DNA from: an uncultured Hungatella sp.
Lineage (GTDB): Bacteria > Bacillota > Clostridia > Lachnospirales > Lachnospiraceae
Length of the DNA stretch: 37,311 bases
Reading direction: 5' to 3'
Assembly (NCBI GenBank): GCA_949879025.1
Contig: CATLBO010000023.1
Coordinates: 1-37,311, forward strand
Both the position numbers and the translations under genes were made by a program. Position 1 is the stretch's first letter. Each line of letters opens with the position of its first letter. Below the pieces are notes generated by a model, which did no database searches, was not told the DNA's origin, and saw only the letters and a program-made list of their open reading frames with translations. Positions 9,047 to 16,743 of the stretch are shown one piece after another.

Positions 9047-10291
9047 ATGAAGAAAAGATTACTTAGCCTGACATTGGCAGCAGCTATGACGCTTTCTTTG
9101 GCAGGTTGCCGCGGAGGAGCAGCGGAGACTACCGCAGCACCGGAGGCAACTACTACTGCAAAAGCAGCAGAGGCTACTACGGCAGCAGACGGCGCAGAGA
9201 CAGAGGCTCAGGCGGAGACAGTGGCTCCTGCCGGGAATTTTAAGATTGGTATTATTACCGGTACGGCATCCCAGGGTGATGAGGAGATCACTCAGGCCGG
9301 AAAGATGAAAGAGAAGTACGGCGATATGATCGTTACTTCCACGTATCCGGATAACTTTACCACAGAGACTGAGACGGTTATTTCCAACACCGTGGCTATG
9401 GCTTCTGATCCGGATGTGAAGGCCATTATCTGGTGTCAGGCCATTCCAGGTACGGCAGCGGCTATTGACAAGGTTCGTGAGACCAGACCAGATATGATCT
9501 TTATCGTTGGTACTCCAGGTGAAGACCCGGGCGTTATTAATCCTAAGGCTGACATCGTTCTTCAGGTAGATGAGCCTGGATGCGGTATTGTTCTTCCGCC
9601 GCAGGCTGCAAAGCAGGGTGCGAAGACTATGATTCACTATTCTTTCCCGCGTCACATGAGCTATGCGCTGATCGTTGCACGTCATGAGAACTTTAAAAAG
9701 TACTGTGCAGAGAACGGCATTGAACTGGTAGACGTTACTGCTCCGGACCCAACTGGTGATTCTGGCATCACAGGCGCTCAGCAGTTCATTCTGGAAGATG
9801 TTCCGCGTCAGATTGAGAAGTATGGCAAGGACACTGTATTCTTTACAACCAACTGCGGTATGCAGGAGCCCCTTATCCGTTCCGTATTTGAGAACGGTGC
9901 TATTTACAGCCTGCAGTGCTGTCCGTCTCCGTTCCATGCTTTCCCGGCTGCCCTGAATATTGACATGGCAGGCCATGAGGCAGATGTGGATTACATGATG
10001 GAGCAGCTTCAGGCAAAAGTTACGGAATACAGCATGGGCGGCCGTGTTTCCACATGGGGAGTTCCCTGCAATATGCTGTTTATCAGCGCAGGCGTTGAGT
10101 ATGCCAAGAAGGTTCTGGAGGGACAGACCAGCGGAACATTGGATGAGAAGGTTCTGCGTGATACCATTCAGGCGTGTGCAGAAGAATTTACTCCTGGTGC
10201 AAAGATGACGGTTGACTACTATGTGGATGACAGCGGCAATGCAAAGGAGAACCATTTCCTGGTAATGTCTGATTTCGTTACATTTGAGTAA
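9047..10291 (+). CDS. DUF3798 family substrate-binding lipoprotein of an ABC importer
   Basis: A 414-residue exported lipoprotein. It has a basic start MKKR, a hydrophobic stretch, and a lipobox LAGC with Cys21 as the lipidation site. A low-complexity Ala/Thr/Glu linker (22-62) is followed by a periplasmic-binding-protein-like domain (about 65-414). Characteristic DUF3798 stretches include KIGIITGT, YPDNF, IPGTAAAIDKVRE, HYSFPRHMSY, APDPTGDSG, QQFILEDVPRQ and NCGMQEPLI. The RBS is AGGAGG. The gene heads a cassette with a two-domain sugar-type ATPase and two permeases, so it almost certainly captures the substrate, which is unknown. It is separated from the ATPase by a terminator-like hairpin and a long leader. 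This allows more binding protein than membrane components to be made, a common arrangement in importers. Confidence 0.88.
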   Translation: MKKRLLSLTLAAAMTLSLAGCRGGAAETTAAPEATTTAKAAEATTAADGAETEAQAETVAPAGNFKIGIITGTASQGDEEITQAGKMKEKYGDMIVTSTYPDNFTTETETVISNTVAMASDPDVKAIIWCQAIPGTAAAIDKVRETRPDMIFIVGTPGEDPGVINPKADIVLQVDEPGCGIVLPPQAAKQGAKTMIHYSFPRHMSYALIVARHENFKKYCAENGIELVDVTAPDPTGDSGITGAQQFILEDVPRQIEKYGKDTVFFTTNCGMQEPLIRSVFENGAIYSLQCCPSPFHAFPAALNIDMAGHEADVDYMMEQLQAKVTEYSMGGRVSTWGVPCNMLFISAGVEYAKKVLEGQTSGTLDEKVLRDTIQACAEEFTPGAKMTVDYYVDDSGNAKENHFLVMSDFVTFE

Positions 10292-10385
10292 TCAGGAGAA
10301 CGAAAACCATTTGGCAGTGCATCCGGAAATTTGAAGATGCGCCGGAAAAGGTTTGAAAGCTTTTTATTAATACGGATGAATCTGG

Positions 10386-10434
10386 AGTTCTGCCAACGGG
10401 GGTCTTTAGGACATCAGTTGGCAGAACTTTCTTT
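10386..10434 (+). terminator. Strong terminator or attenuator after the binding-protein gene
   Basis: The arms AGTTCTGCCAAC (10386-10397) and GTTGGCAGAACT (10417-10428) are perfectly complementary over 12 bp with a 19-nt loop. The downstream T-rich tract is interrupted by one C. Placed between the binding-protein and ATPase genes, it probably lets a fraction of transcripts read on. Confidence 0.75.
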
Positions 10435-10728
10435 ACTCTGAAGGTTCCGCCGCCCAACAGGCGAATAAGTTCAGGGATGCCTCATGGGCCAGCCGGATTT
10501 TCATGTGCGGTTATGTACGGCGGCATGGAGGTTTACTTTACAGGAAGTTGTTTCTTTCGGAAGTTTCATCGGCTTTTGGGAGGATTTCGCGTTCTACATA
10601 CGATGTATGTATTAACGAGATGTATGATGTGCATAAAGGCTGCCAGCCGAAAAGCTGTCGGCGGATATGGCAGCAGCGAAGGCTTAAGTGCTGCTGCATA
10701 AATATGAATATGGAAAGAGGTTGGTAAC
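10435..10728 (+). promoter_or_regulatory. Structured non-coding leader before the ABC ATPase gene
   Basis: Nearly 300 bp without a credible gene; two overlapping 74-residue frames here show no family features. It contains an inverted repeat TACATAC-GAT-GTATGTA (10595-10611). It also has two hairpins that share bases and so exclude each other. Hairpin A pairs GCTGCCA (10639-10645) with TGGCAGC (10668-10674), with an inner GCCGA/TCGGC stem. Hairpin B pairs GCAGCAGC (10670-10677) with GCTGCTGC (10690-10697). The ribosome binding site lies about 20 nt after hairpin B. This could be a translational switch, but no known riboswitch class is recognised. Confidence 0.4.
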
Positions 10729-12342
10729 TTGGAGAAAGCAAAAGAAACGTATGTCCTGAAAATGGACAACATCGCCAAGGAGTATTACGGCAACCGTGTG
10801 CTTAAGGGAGTGAACCTGCACATCCGTCCAGGAGAGATTCATGCTCTGATGGGGGAAAACGGCGCCGGGAAGTCTACGCTGATGAACATTCTTTTCGGAA
10901 TGCCTGTGATTCACACCACAGGAGGCTATGAGGGCACCATAGAGGTAAACGGGAATCCCGTGAATATTGATACTCCCTTAAAGGCAATGGAGCTGGGAAT
11001 CGGCATGGTGCATCAGGAGTTTATGCTGATTCCGGGATTCAGCGTGACAGAAAATATTAAGGTAGGGCGTGAAAAGACTGTGGCAAACCTTGTAAGCCGC
11101 TTGTTTGGCCCTTCTATGGAGTCGCTGGATTTTAAGGCCATGAGAAAGGATGCGAAAAAGGCATTAAAGACCATCGGGCTGCAGATCGAGGAATATGTGA
11201 AGGTGGCGGGGCTTCCAGTGGGTTATATGCAGTTTATCGAGATTGCCAGGGAGCTTGACAAAACAGGAATTCAAATCTTGGTTTTTGACGAGCCTACGGC
11301 TGTTTTGACAGAGTCTGAGGCAGAGCGGCTTCTGGAGGCCATGCGTGTCATCTCTTCCCAGGGAATTGCAATTATTTTCATTACCCACCGTCTGGACGAG
11401 GTAATGGCAGTTGCAGACTCCATGACAATCCTGCGGGACGGCGAATTTGTAGCCAGGAAAGAGATTAAGGATACAGATGTAGTAGAGATTGCGGAGCTGA
11501 TGATCGGCCGCAAGATGGAAAAACTGGTGGATCGTGATGAAGAGGACAGCAGGATCATTGATGAGAGCCAGATTGCGGTAAGCATGAGAAACTATAAGGT
11601 GAATATGCCAGGAGAGCAGGTAAAGGGGATAGATCTGGATATCAGGAAGGGCGAAATCTTCGGGATCGGCGGACTGGCAGGCCAGGGAAAGCTGGGAATT
11701 CCCAACGGAATCATGGGGCTTTACAAGACAGAAGGCCAGGTGAAGATCAATGGTGAGGAATTGAACTTAAACAAACTAGGTGATGCCCTTGATCATAAGG
11801 TGGCTTTTGTGTCTGAAGACAGGAGAGGCGTAGGTCTTCTGCTGGATGAAAGCATTGAGCAGAATATTATTTTCTCTGCCATGCAGACCAACGGGAAATT
11901 TTTAAAAAAGGTTGCCTGGATGAGCCTGTATGACACTGCTGCAGGCAAAAGCCATGCGGAGGAGATGGTCAAGACTCTGGATATCCGGTGCACAGGGATC
12001 AAGCAGCCGGCAGGGGCTTTGTCAGGCGGAAACCAGCAGAAAGTGTGTCTGGCAAGAGCGCTGACATTGGAGCCGGATATTTTGTTTGTGTCAGAGCCTA
12101 CAAGAGGAATAGATATCGGCGCTAAGAAGCTGGTGCTGGAGTATCTGGCCAAGCTGAATAAGGAGCAGGGCATGACCGTGATTATTGTGTCTTCAGAGCT
12201 TATGGAACTGCGGTCTGTGGCTGATCGGATTGGGATTGTGTCTGACGGAAAACTGGCATGTATCTTAAAGCCGGATGACTCTGATGCGGACTTTGGCCTT
12301 GCCATGTCCGGTGCGTGGAAAGGAGGAAGAAAAGATGCGTAA
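10729..12342 (+). CDS. Two-domain ABC importer ATPase, sugar/nucleoside type
   Basis: A 537-residue cytoplasmic ATPase with two fused nucleotide-binding domains, as in RbsA/MglA. Domain 1 has Walker A GENGAGKST (42-50), Q-loop Gln96, a degenerate signature VGYMQ near 164, Walker B ILVFDEP (183-189) and H-loop His220. Domain 2 has an eroded Walker A (GLAGQGKLG, near 315-323), a good signature LSGGNQQ (431-437) and FVSEPTRG in the Walker B region. One complete and one degenerate site is usual for this family. The start is TTG at 10729, with AGAGG eight bases upstream. The stop overlaps the next start by 8 bp, so translation is coupled to the permeases. It would power uptake of the substrate bound by the DUF3798 lipoprotein. 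Confidence 0.9.
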   Translation: MEKAKETYVLKMDNIAKEYYGNRVLKGVNLHIRPGEIHALMGENGAGKSTLMNILFGMPVIHTTGGYEGTIEVNGNPVNIDTPLKAMELGIGMVHQEFMLIPGFSVTENIKVGREKTVANLVSRLFGPSMESLDFKAMRKDAKKALKTIGLQIEEYVKVAGLPVGYMQFIEIARELDKTGIQILVFDEPTAVLTESEAERLLEAMRVISSQGIAIIFITHRLDEVMAVADSMTILRDGEFVARKEIKDTDVVEIAELMIGRKMEKLVDRDEEDSRIIDESQIAVSMRNYKVNMPGEQVKGIDLDIRKGEIFGIGGLAGQGKLGIPNGIMGLYKTEGQVKINGEELNLNKLGDALDHKVAFVSEDRRGVGLLLDESIEQNIIFSAMQTNGKFLKKVAWMSLYDTAAGKSHAEEMVKTLDIRCTGIKQPAGALSGGNQQKVCLARALTLEPDILFVSEPTRGIDIGAKKLVLEYLAKLNKEQGMTVIIVSSELMELRSVADRIGIVSDGKLACILKPDDSDADFGLAMSGAWKGGRKDA

Positions 12343-13426
12343 TCCATTGAAACCATTGGTGGAGAAGTTCGGGCTTCCCCGGGTTATTATTGTTTCGTTC
12401 TTTCTGTTTCTCATAGCGGCGGCGGGAATGTTCCAAATGAACCTGATGCAGCTGTTAAGCGACTGTTTAAGGCGCTGGGGAATGTATGGAATCCTTGCTT
12501 TGGCCATGGTGCCTGCAGTACAGTGCGGAATCGGGCTGAATTTTGGTATTTCCATGGGAATTGTAGGCGGCCTTTTAGGCGGTTTGATCGTGATCCAGTT
12601 TCGGGTGGCCGAGAGTCCGGCCCTTGTGGCTGTCCATCCTCTGTTTGCCATGTGGGTAGCGGTTTTGCTGGCCATTACCATCGGCGTGATACTGGCTACA
12701 GGAATCGGATATTTGTATGGCCTGCTGCTGAACCGGGTTAAAGGTTCGGAGATGACGGTTACCACCTATGTGGGATTTTCTATTATCGCTTTTATGAACA
12801 TGATGTGGATGCTGCTTCCATTTACAGATGGAGAGCTGATTTGGCCTAATGCAGGAAAGGGACTTAGAAATACCATTTCTCTGGCTGCCTCTTTCAGCAA
12901 TGTTATGAATAAGACGCTGGCATTTAGCATTGCAGGCGTCACGGTTCCAACAGGGCTTCTGCTGTTTTTCTTTCTGATATGTTTTCTGGTATGGCTGTTT
13001 ATGCGATCTAAAACAGGCATGGCCATGAGTGCAGCGGGAGCCAACCCTATGTTTGCCACGGCAGCAGGAATTAATGTGAATAAGATGCGCATTATCGGCA
13101 CAGTGCTTTCTACGGTGCTGGCAGCTGTGGGAATTCTTGTATATGCCCAGGGATTCGGTTTTATCCAGCTTTACAACGGGCCTATGATGATGGGATTTAC
13201 GTCTGTTGCAGCGGTTCTTATTGGTGGGGCAAGCCCAAGAAAGGCCAGGATCGCCCATGTGCTTATTGGAACATTTTTATTCCAGGGGATTATGGCGTTA
13301 GGCCTTCCTGTGGCCAACCAGTTTATACCAGAGTCCAACCTTTCGGAGGTTGCCCGTCTGATTATCTCCAACGGCATTATTATCTACGCTTTAAGCCAGG
13401 TGAAAGGAGGAAGCGGACGTGAATAA
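12335..13426 (+). CDS. ABC importer permease 1 (BPD_transp_2 type)
   Basis: A 363-residue inner membrane permease with about eight to ten hydrophobic segments. The cytoplasmic ATPase-contact loop is recognisable by MSAAGANPMFATAAGINVNK, matching the G-x-N-x-x-x-A-x-x-x-GI pattern of branched-chain, ribose and nucleoside-type permeases, and is followed by VAAVLIGGAS. I chose the ATG at 12335, with AAGGAGG eight bases upstream, over a longer reading that starts inside the ATPase gene. The last codons overlap the next gene by 8 bp. It probably forms a heterodimeric channel with permease 2. Confidence 0.88.
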   Translation: MRNPLKPLVEKFGLPRVIIVSFFLFLIAAAGMFQMNLMQLLSDCLRRWGMYGILALAMVPAVQCGIGLNFGISMGIVGGLLGGLIVIQFRVAESPALVAVHPLFAMWVAVLLAITIGVILATGIGYLYGLLLNRVKGSEMTVTTYVGFSIIAFMNMMWMLLPFTDGELIWPNAGKGLRNTISLAASFSNVMNKTLAFSIAGVTVPTGLLLFFFLICFLVWLFMRSKTGMAMSAAGANPMFATAAGINVNKMRIIGTVLSTVLAAVGILVYAQGFGFIQLYNGPMMMGFTSVAAVLIGGASPRKARIAHVLIGTFLFQGIMALGLPVANQFIPESNLSEVARLIISNGIIIYALSQVKGGSGRE

Positions 13427-14906
13427 GAAATCAAAGTTTAATGTGAGGGATTTTCTGTTTCAGAATAAAGTGGTTTTCATGTTCCTGGTGCTGTGCGTGG
13501 GAGCTACCATTGCTTCCAAGCAGCCTCTTACGTTTGTGATTCCGGAGCTGTTTACCCGTATTGCCAGAAACTCGTTTATTGTTTTGTCCCTGATCATTCC
13601 GGTTATCGCAGGCATGGGGCTGAACTTCGGCATTGTAATCGGAGCTATGGCAGCCCAGGTGGCCATTTTCCTGACTACCTACTGGGGCATGACCGGTTTT
13701 GGGGGATTTGCCGCTACGGTGGCCCTCTCAACGCCCATAGCCATATTTTTCGGATTCCTGGTGGGCAAGCTGTTTAACTATATGAAAGGCAATGAGATGA
13801 TCGGCGGCCTGGTTCTGGGATACTTTGCAGAGGGCCTTTACCAGTTACTGTTCCTGTTTATATTCGGCGGCGTGATCAAGATGAATAACCCGGATCTGAT
13901 GATTGCCACAGGTGCAGGCGTTAAAAATACCATTGACCTTAAGGATACTGTAAAGTATGCGCTGGATACCGTGCCTATGCTGACAATTGTTGAAGCGGGC
14001 TTTTATGTGGTTCTTCTTGGGCTTGTGTGCTCGGCGGCCTTTAAGATGGCAAAAAAGCAGGAGGTGGACTGGAAGTCTACAGCGCTTAAGGCCCTTGCAG
14101 CAGCGGCGATTTATGGGCTGACCTTTATAAAGCCTGTGGAGCGGTTCTTATCTGCTGACCGTCTTCTTTTGCTTTCCGCAGTAGAGCTTGGATGTCTGGT
14201 GACAATTTTATGGCAGGCTCTTCAGTTTGCAAAGTGGAAAGTGCAGAGCAGCAAGGCAGATGAGGATGCCAGCCCGGAGCCATTTAACATGCCTAAGGCC
14301 ATTGCTTACGGGGCTTTGGCAGCTGTGATCTATGGATTGACCTATGTTCCTACCTTATATAATGTGCTGATTGCTGTAAGGCTTCCGGTAATGACTTATT
14401 TGTGCATCGGCGGGCTGTGCTGTTTTAATAATATTCTTATGAAAACCCGTCTGGGCCAGAACATGAGAACCGTGGGACAGAGCCGGACTGTGGCCAATGC
14501 GGCAGGCATTAATGTGGATAAGACCCGTATTATTGCCATGATCTTTTCTACAGTGCTGGCATGTTGGGGACAGCTGATCTTCCTGCAGAATGTGGGAACG
14601 TTGTCTACTTACGGAGCCCACACCCAGGTAGGGCAGTTTGCTATTGCAGCCCTTCTGGTAGGAGGAGCCTCGGTGCAGAATGCTACCAATAAGCAGGCTC
14701 TGCTGGGAATCGTGCTGTTCCATACCCTGTTTATTGTGTCGCCTCTGGCCGGCAAGGAATTGTTCGGCGACCCTGCTATCGGCGAGTATTTCCGTGTGTT
14801 TGTGTCTTATGGTGTAATTGCCATGTCACTGGCTATGCATGCCTGGAAGAAGGCAGCCAAGCCTAAGGAGGAAACAGACGGGGAGAGAACCGCAGAGGCT
14901 GCTTAA
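13419..14906 (+). CDS. ABC importer permease 2 with large internal insertion
   Basis: A 495-residue permease, much longer than the usual 310-360. The GTG at 13419 follows AAAGGAGG and overlaps permease 1. The conserved contact loop is present late in the protein (TRLGQNMRTVGQSRTVANAAG near 343-363), followed by ALLVGGAS. Between a membrane segment ending near 210 and this loop lie about 130 extra residues. These contain two similar hydrophobic units, one with AAAIYGLTF near 229-236 and one with AAVIYGLTY near 301-309, separated by a charged linker (KADEDASPEP). The insertion looks like a duplicated two-helix unit. The C-terminal tail is charged. It is the last gene of the importer operon, ahead of a strong terminator. 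Confidence 0.86.
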   Translation: MNKKSKFNVRDFLFQNKVVFMFLVLCVGATIASKQPLTFVIPELFTRIARNSFIVLSLIIPVIAGMGLNFGIVIGAMAAQVAIFLTTYWGMTGFGGFAATVALSTPIAIFFGFLVGKLFNYMKGNEMIGGLVLGYFAEGLYQLLFLFIFGGVIKMNNPDLMIATGAGVKNTIDLKDTVKYALDTVPMLTIVEAGFYVVLLGLVCSAAFKMAKKQEVDWKSTALKALAAAAIYGLTFIKPVERFLSADRLLLLSAVELGCLVTILWQALQFAKWKVQSSKADEDASPEPFNMPKAIAYGALAAVIYGLTYVPTLYNVLIAVRLPVMTYLCIGGLCCFNNILMKTRLGQNMRTVGQSRTVANAAGINVDKTRIIAMIFSTVLACWGQLIFLQNVGTLSTYGAHTQVGQFAIAALLVGGASVQNATNKQALLGIVLFHTLFIVSPLAGKELFGDPAIGEYFRVFVSYGVIAMSLAMHAWKKAAKPKEETDGERTAEAA

Positions 14907-14939
14907 AAGTTTTTGAATGATAGTTTAAGGAGAGAAAGG

Positions 14940-14978
14940 TCCCCTCTGGCTTGGTTGCGAGCCAGGGGGGATTTTTTT
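14940..14978 (+). terminator. Rho-independent terminator of the importer operon
   Basis: TCCCCTCTGGCT (14940-14951) pairs with AGCCAGGGGGGA (14960-14971) over 12 positions with one G-T wobble and an 8-nt loop. It is followed by seven T. Confidence 0.9.
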
Positions 14979-15001
14979 GCAGCGGCTTATTTGCATATGG
15001 C

Positions 15002-15030
15002 TTGACAAGGCACTTATGGTGGTGTAAAAA
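15002..15030 (+). promoter_or_regulatory. Probable sigma-A promoter of the decayed defence pair
   Basis: A perfect TTGACA (15002-15007) stands 17 nt from TAAAAA (15025-15030), with TG two bases before the latter. It leads directly into the AAA ATPase remnant. Confidence 0.55.
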
Positions 15031-15086
15031 TAGTACAAAGCAATAACAGGGGCGAAGCGTTTTAGATTTATATCGGAGGGACTAAA

Positions 15087-16215
15087 ATGGACCAGCTATT
15101 TATAACAAGTATAACAATTAAAAAAGTTCGGCATTTACATGATATTACAATCCCGTTATCGAAAAAGGGAATCAGACATTTAATTTTGACAGGGAAAAAT
15201 GGCAGCGGAAAGCGAGGAAGAGTATTTAAAGTTAAAAACTGATTATGATGAAAAAAGGGAGAAATTAAACAAAAGCAGGTGTGGATTAGACATAGAGTTT
15301 AACCATAGCACCAGCAGCATCATAAAACTGTCAAAAAAATACCATTATATATTAGCTTATTATAAGGCAGACAGAATATTCCAGGCAGTGGAACCGAAGC
15401 ACGTTGAAAAGGTACAGTTTAAAGAGCGGTATGGATTGACAGAATTTCCCCGCAGCGAATTTGTAAAGTATTTGTTAGACTTGAAGATGACAGAGGCATT
15501 GGCAAGAAATAGTAAGAAAACAGAGAAGGCAGACGAAATTCAAAAATGGTTTGAAAGCTTAGAACAGCTTTTAAAGCAAATATTTGCCGACGAAACAGTA
15601 CAATTAATATTTGACGAGGATACCTTTGGATTTCATATTTTGCAGAGGGAAAAAGAGCCTTTTGACTTTAACACGCTGTCTGGGGGCTATCAGGCAGTGC
15701 TGGATATTGTGTTGGATCTTATGATGCGGATGCAGAAGCAGACCCAACGGTCTTTTTCCTTTCACCTTCCGGGAATTGTGCTGATTGATGAGATAGAGAC
15801 ACATCTGCATTTAGAACTGCAAAAGAATATTATGCCGATGCTGACCTTCATGTTTCCTAATATTCAGTTTATAGTAACTTCCCATTCCCCTTTTATTTTA
15901 AACAGTTTGGAAAACGCTGTAATTTATGATTTGGAAAACCGTCTTTTAGTTAGAGAGGGATTGGAGAATATACCCTATGACGGGATTGTGGAAGGGTATT
16001 TTGGTGCTGACAAGTTGTCTAATATTCTGAAAAGAAAATTTGGGCGTTATAAAGAATTGACAGAAAAAGAGAGGCTGTCAGATGATGAGCTAAACGAAAT
16101 TGCAGAATTGGAATTATATTTAGACGAGATTCCTGACTATCTTGGACTTGATATTGCAACAGAATACGAAAGACTTAAGCTTGAATTTATGAACCGGGAG
16201 GATATAGATGGTTAA
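15087..16215 (+). pseudogene. Septu-like AAA/SMC-type ATPase (PtuA-like), internally deleted and frameshifted
   Basis: The original start is the ATG at 15087, which encodes MDQLFITSITIKKVRHLHDI and reaches a Walker A, TGKNGSGK. The Ser/Thr that should follow is missing. This frame ends at a TGA at 15240-15242. The rest continues in another frame from about 15205 to 16215. It holds a charged helical part, an ABC-like signature LSGGYQAVLDI, Walker B GIVLIDEIETHLHLELQ and the switch VTSHSPFIL. So the sequence between Walker A and the helical insert is lost and the frame is broken. Intact members are nearer 500 residues. The composition is clearly AT-richer than the flanking genes, which fits acquired DNA. 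The 3-prime end overlaps an HNH-type remnant, the arrangement seen in Septu (PtuA/PtuB) systems. A 338-residue product could start at an internal ATG, but it would lack the P-loop. Confidence 0.8.
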
Positions 16216-16536
16216 AATAAAGCGTTCTTTTCCGGCACCTGAATCATTAGCAGAGGAGGCGGGGAAGGCCAATGGAAAATATGATAAACAGGATGTGGTG
16301 GAGAGACTGAAAAAGGGATTTTCATAGAACGATGGAAATTACTTCAGAGGGAAATGAATATCTTATACAGGCAGCTGGAAAAAATACATAATGTTCCTAA
16401 CTCAAAGATTACAATGAGAATGATTGGCAGCTTGTTAAGAAGGGAATCGGCATTTGCAGCGTTTAAAAGGTGTTATGTACGGAATCACATTGCGGAGTAC
16501 CCACAGCTTGGGCAGTATGTAAACCTGGACGATTAA
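16208..16536 (+). pseudogene. Septu-like HNH nuclease (PtuB-like, TIGR02646 type), internally deleted
   Basis: The ATG at 16208 overlaps the end of the ATPase remnant by 8 bp and encodes MVKIKRSFPAPESLAEEAGK plus 19 more residues before a TAG at 16325-16327. This is the typical beginning of HNH proteins partnered with such ATPases. In a different frame, from about 16320 to 16536, the expected C-terminal end follows: IERWKLLQREMNILYRQLEK, then RMIGSLLRRESAFAAFKRC. The middle, which would hold the HNH catalytic residues, is absent. Intact relatives are roughly 200-250 residues, so several hundred bases are missing. The nuclease cannot be functional. Assignment rests on the two recognisable ends and on the partner gene. 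Confidence 0.7.
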
Positions 16537-16564
16537 GCCGCAGAAATAAAATCCGCTGGGAAAG

Positions 16565-16605
16565 GCTGTGGAAGATCTCTGCCGGAGGCCTGGATTTTCC
16601 ACAGC
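16565..16605. repeat. Inverted repeat after the defence remnant
   Basis: GCTGTGGAA (16565-16573) and TTCCACAGC (16597-16605) are perfectly complementary over 9 bp. No T tract follows on the plus strand, so a terminator role is doubtful. Confidence 0.4.
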
Positions 16606-16654
16606 GAAAGAATTTATATAAGAAATGATAAGAAAAATGTAAAAAAGATAAGTA

Positions 16655-16683
16655 TTGATTTCTTTACGTGATTGAACCATAAT
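16655..16683 (+). promoter_or_regulatory. Sigma-A promoter of the membrane protein gene
   Basis: TTGATT (16655-16660) and CATAAT (16678-16683) are 17 nt apart. The implied transcription start near 16690 supports translation from the ATG at 16744. Confidence 0.6.
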
Positions 16684-16743
16684 AGAGTGAAAACATGCAG
16701 ACAAGGCAGTATTGGGAGTTTTGCGGGGAGAGGATTTGGGATT

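Noticed and set aside
9059-10255. A 398-codon open frame on the minus strand opposite the DUF3798 gene
   Set aside because: Its translation is rich in Cys, Arg, His and Asn with no domain. It mirrors the codon structure of the plus-strand lipoprotein, so it is a shadow frame.
10477-10727. Two overlapping 74-residue open frames in the leader
   Set aside because: They have no ribosome sites and no recognisable family features, and the same DNA has strong pairing. It is better treated as structured non-coding leader.
15199-16215. Treating the 338-residue frame as an intact ATPase gene
   Set aside because: It begins at an internal ATG inside the former P-loop region and lacks Walker A. The true N-terminal segment lies upstream in another frame.
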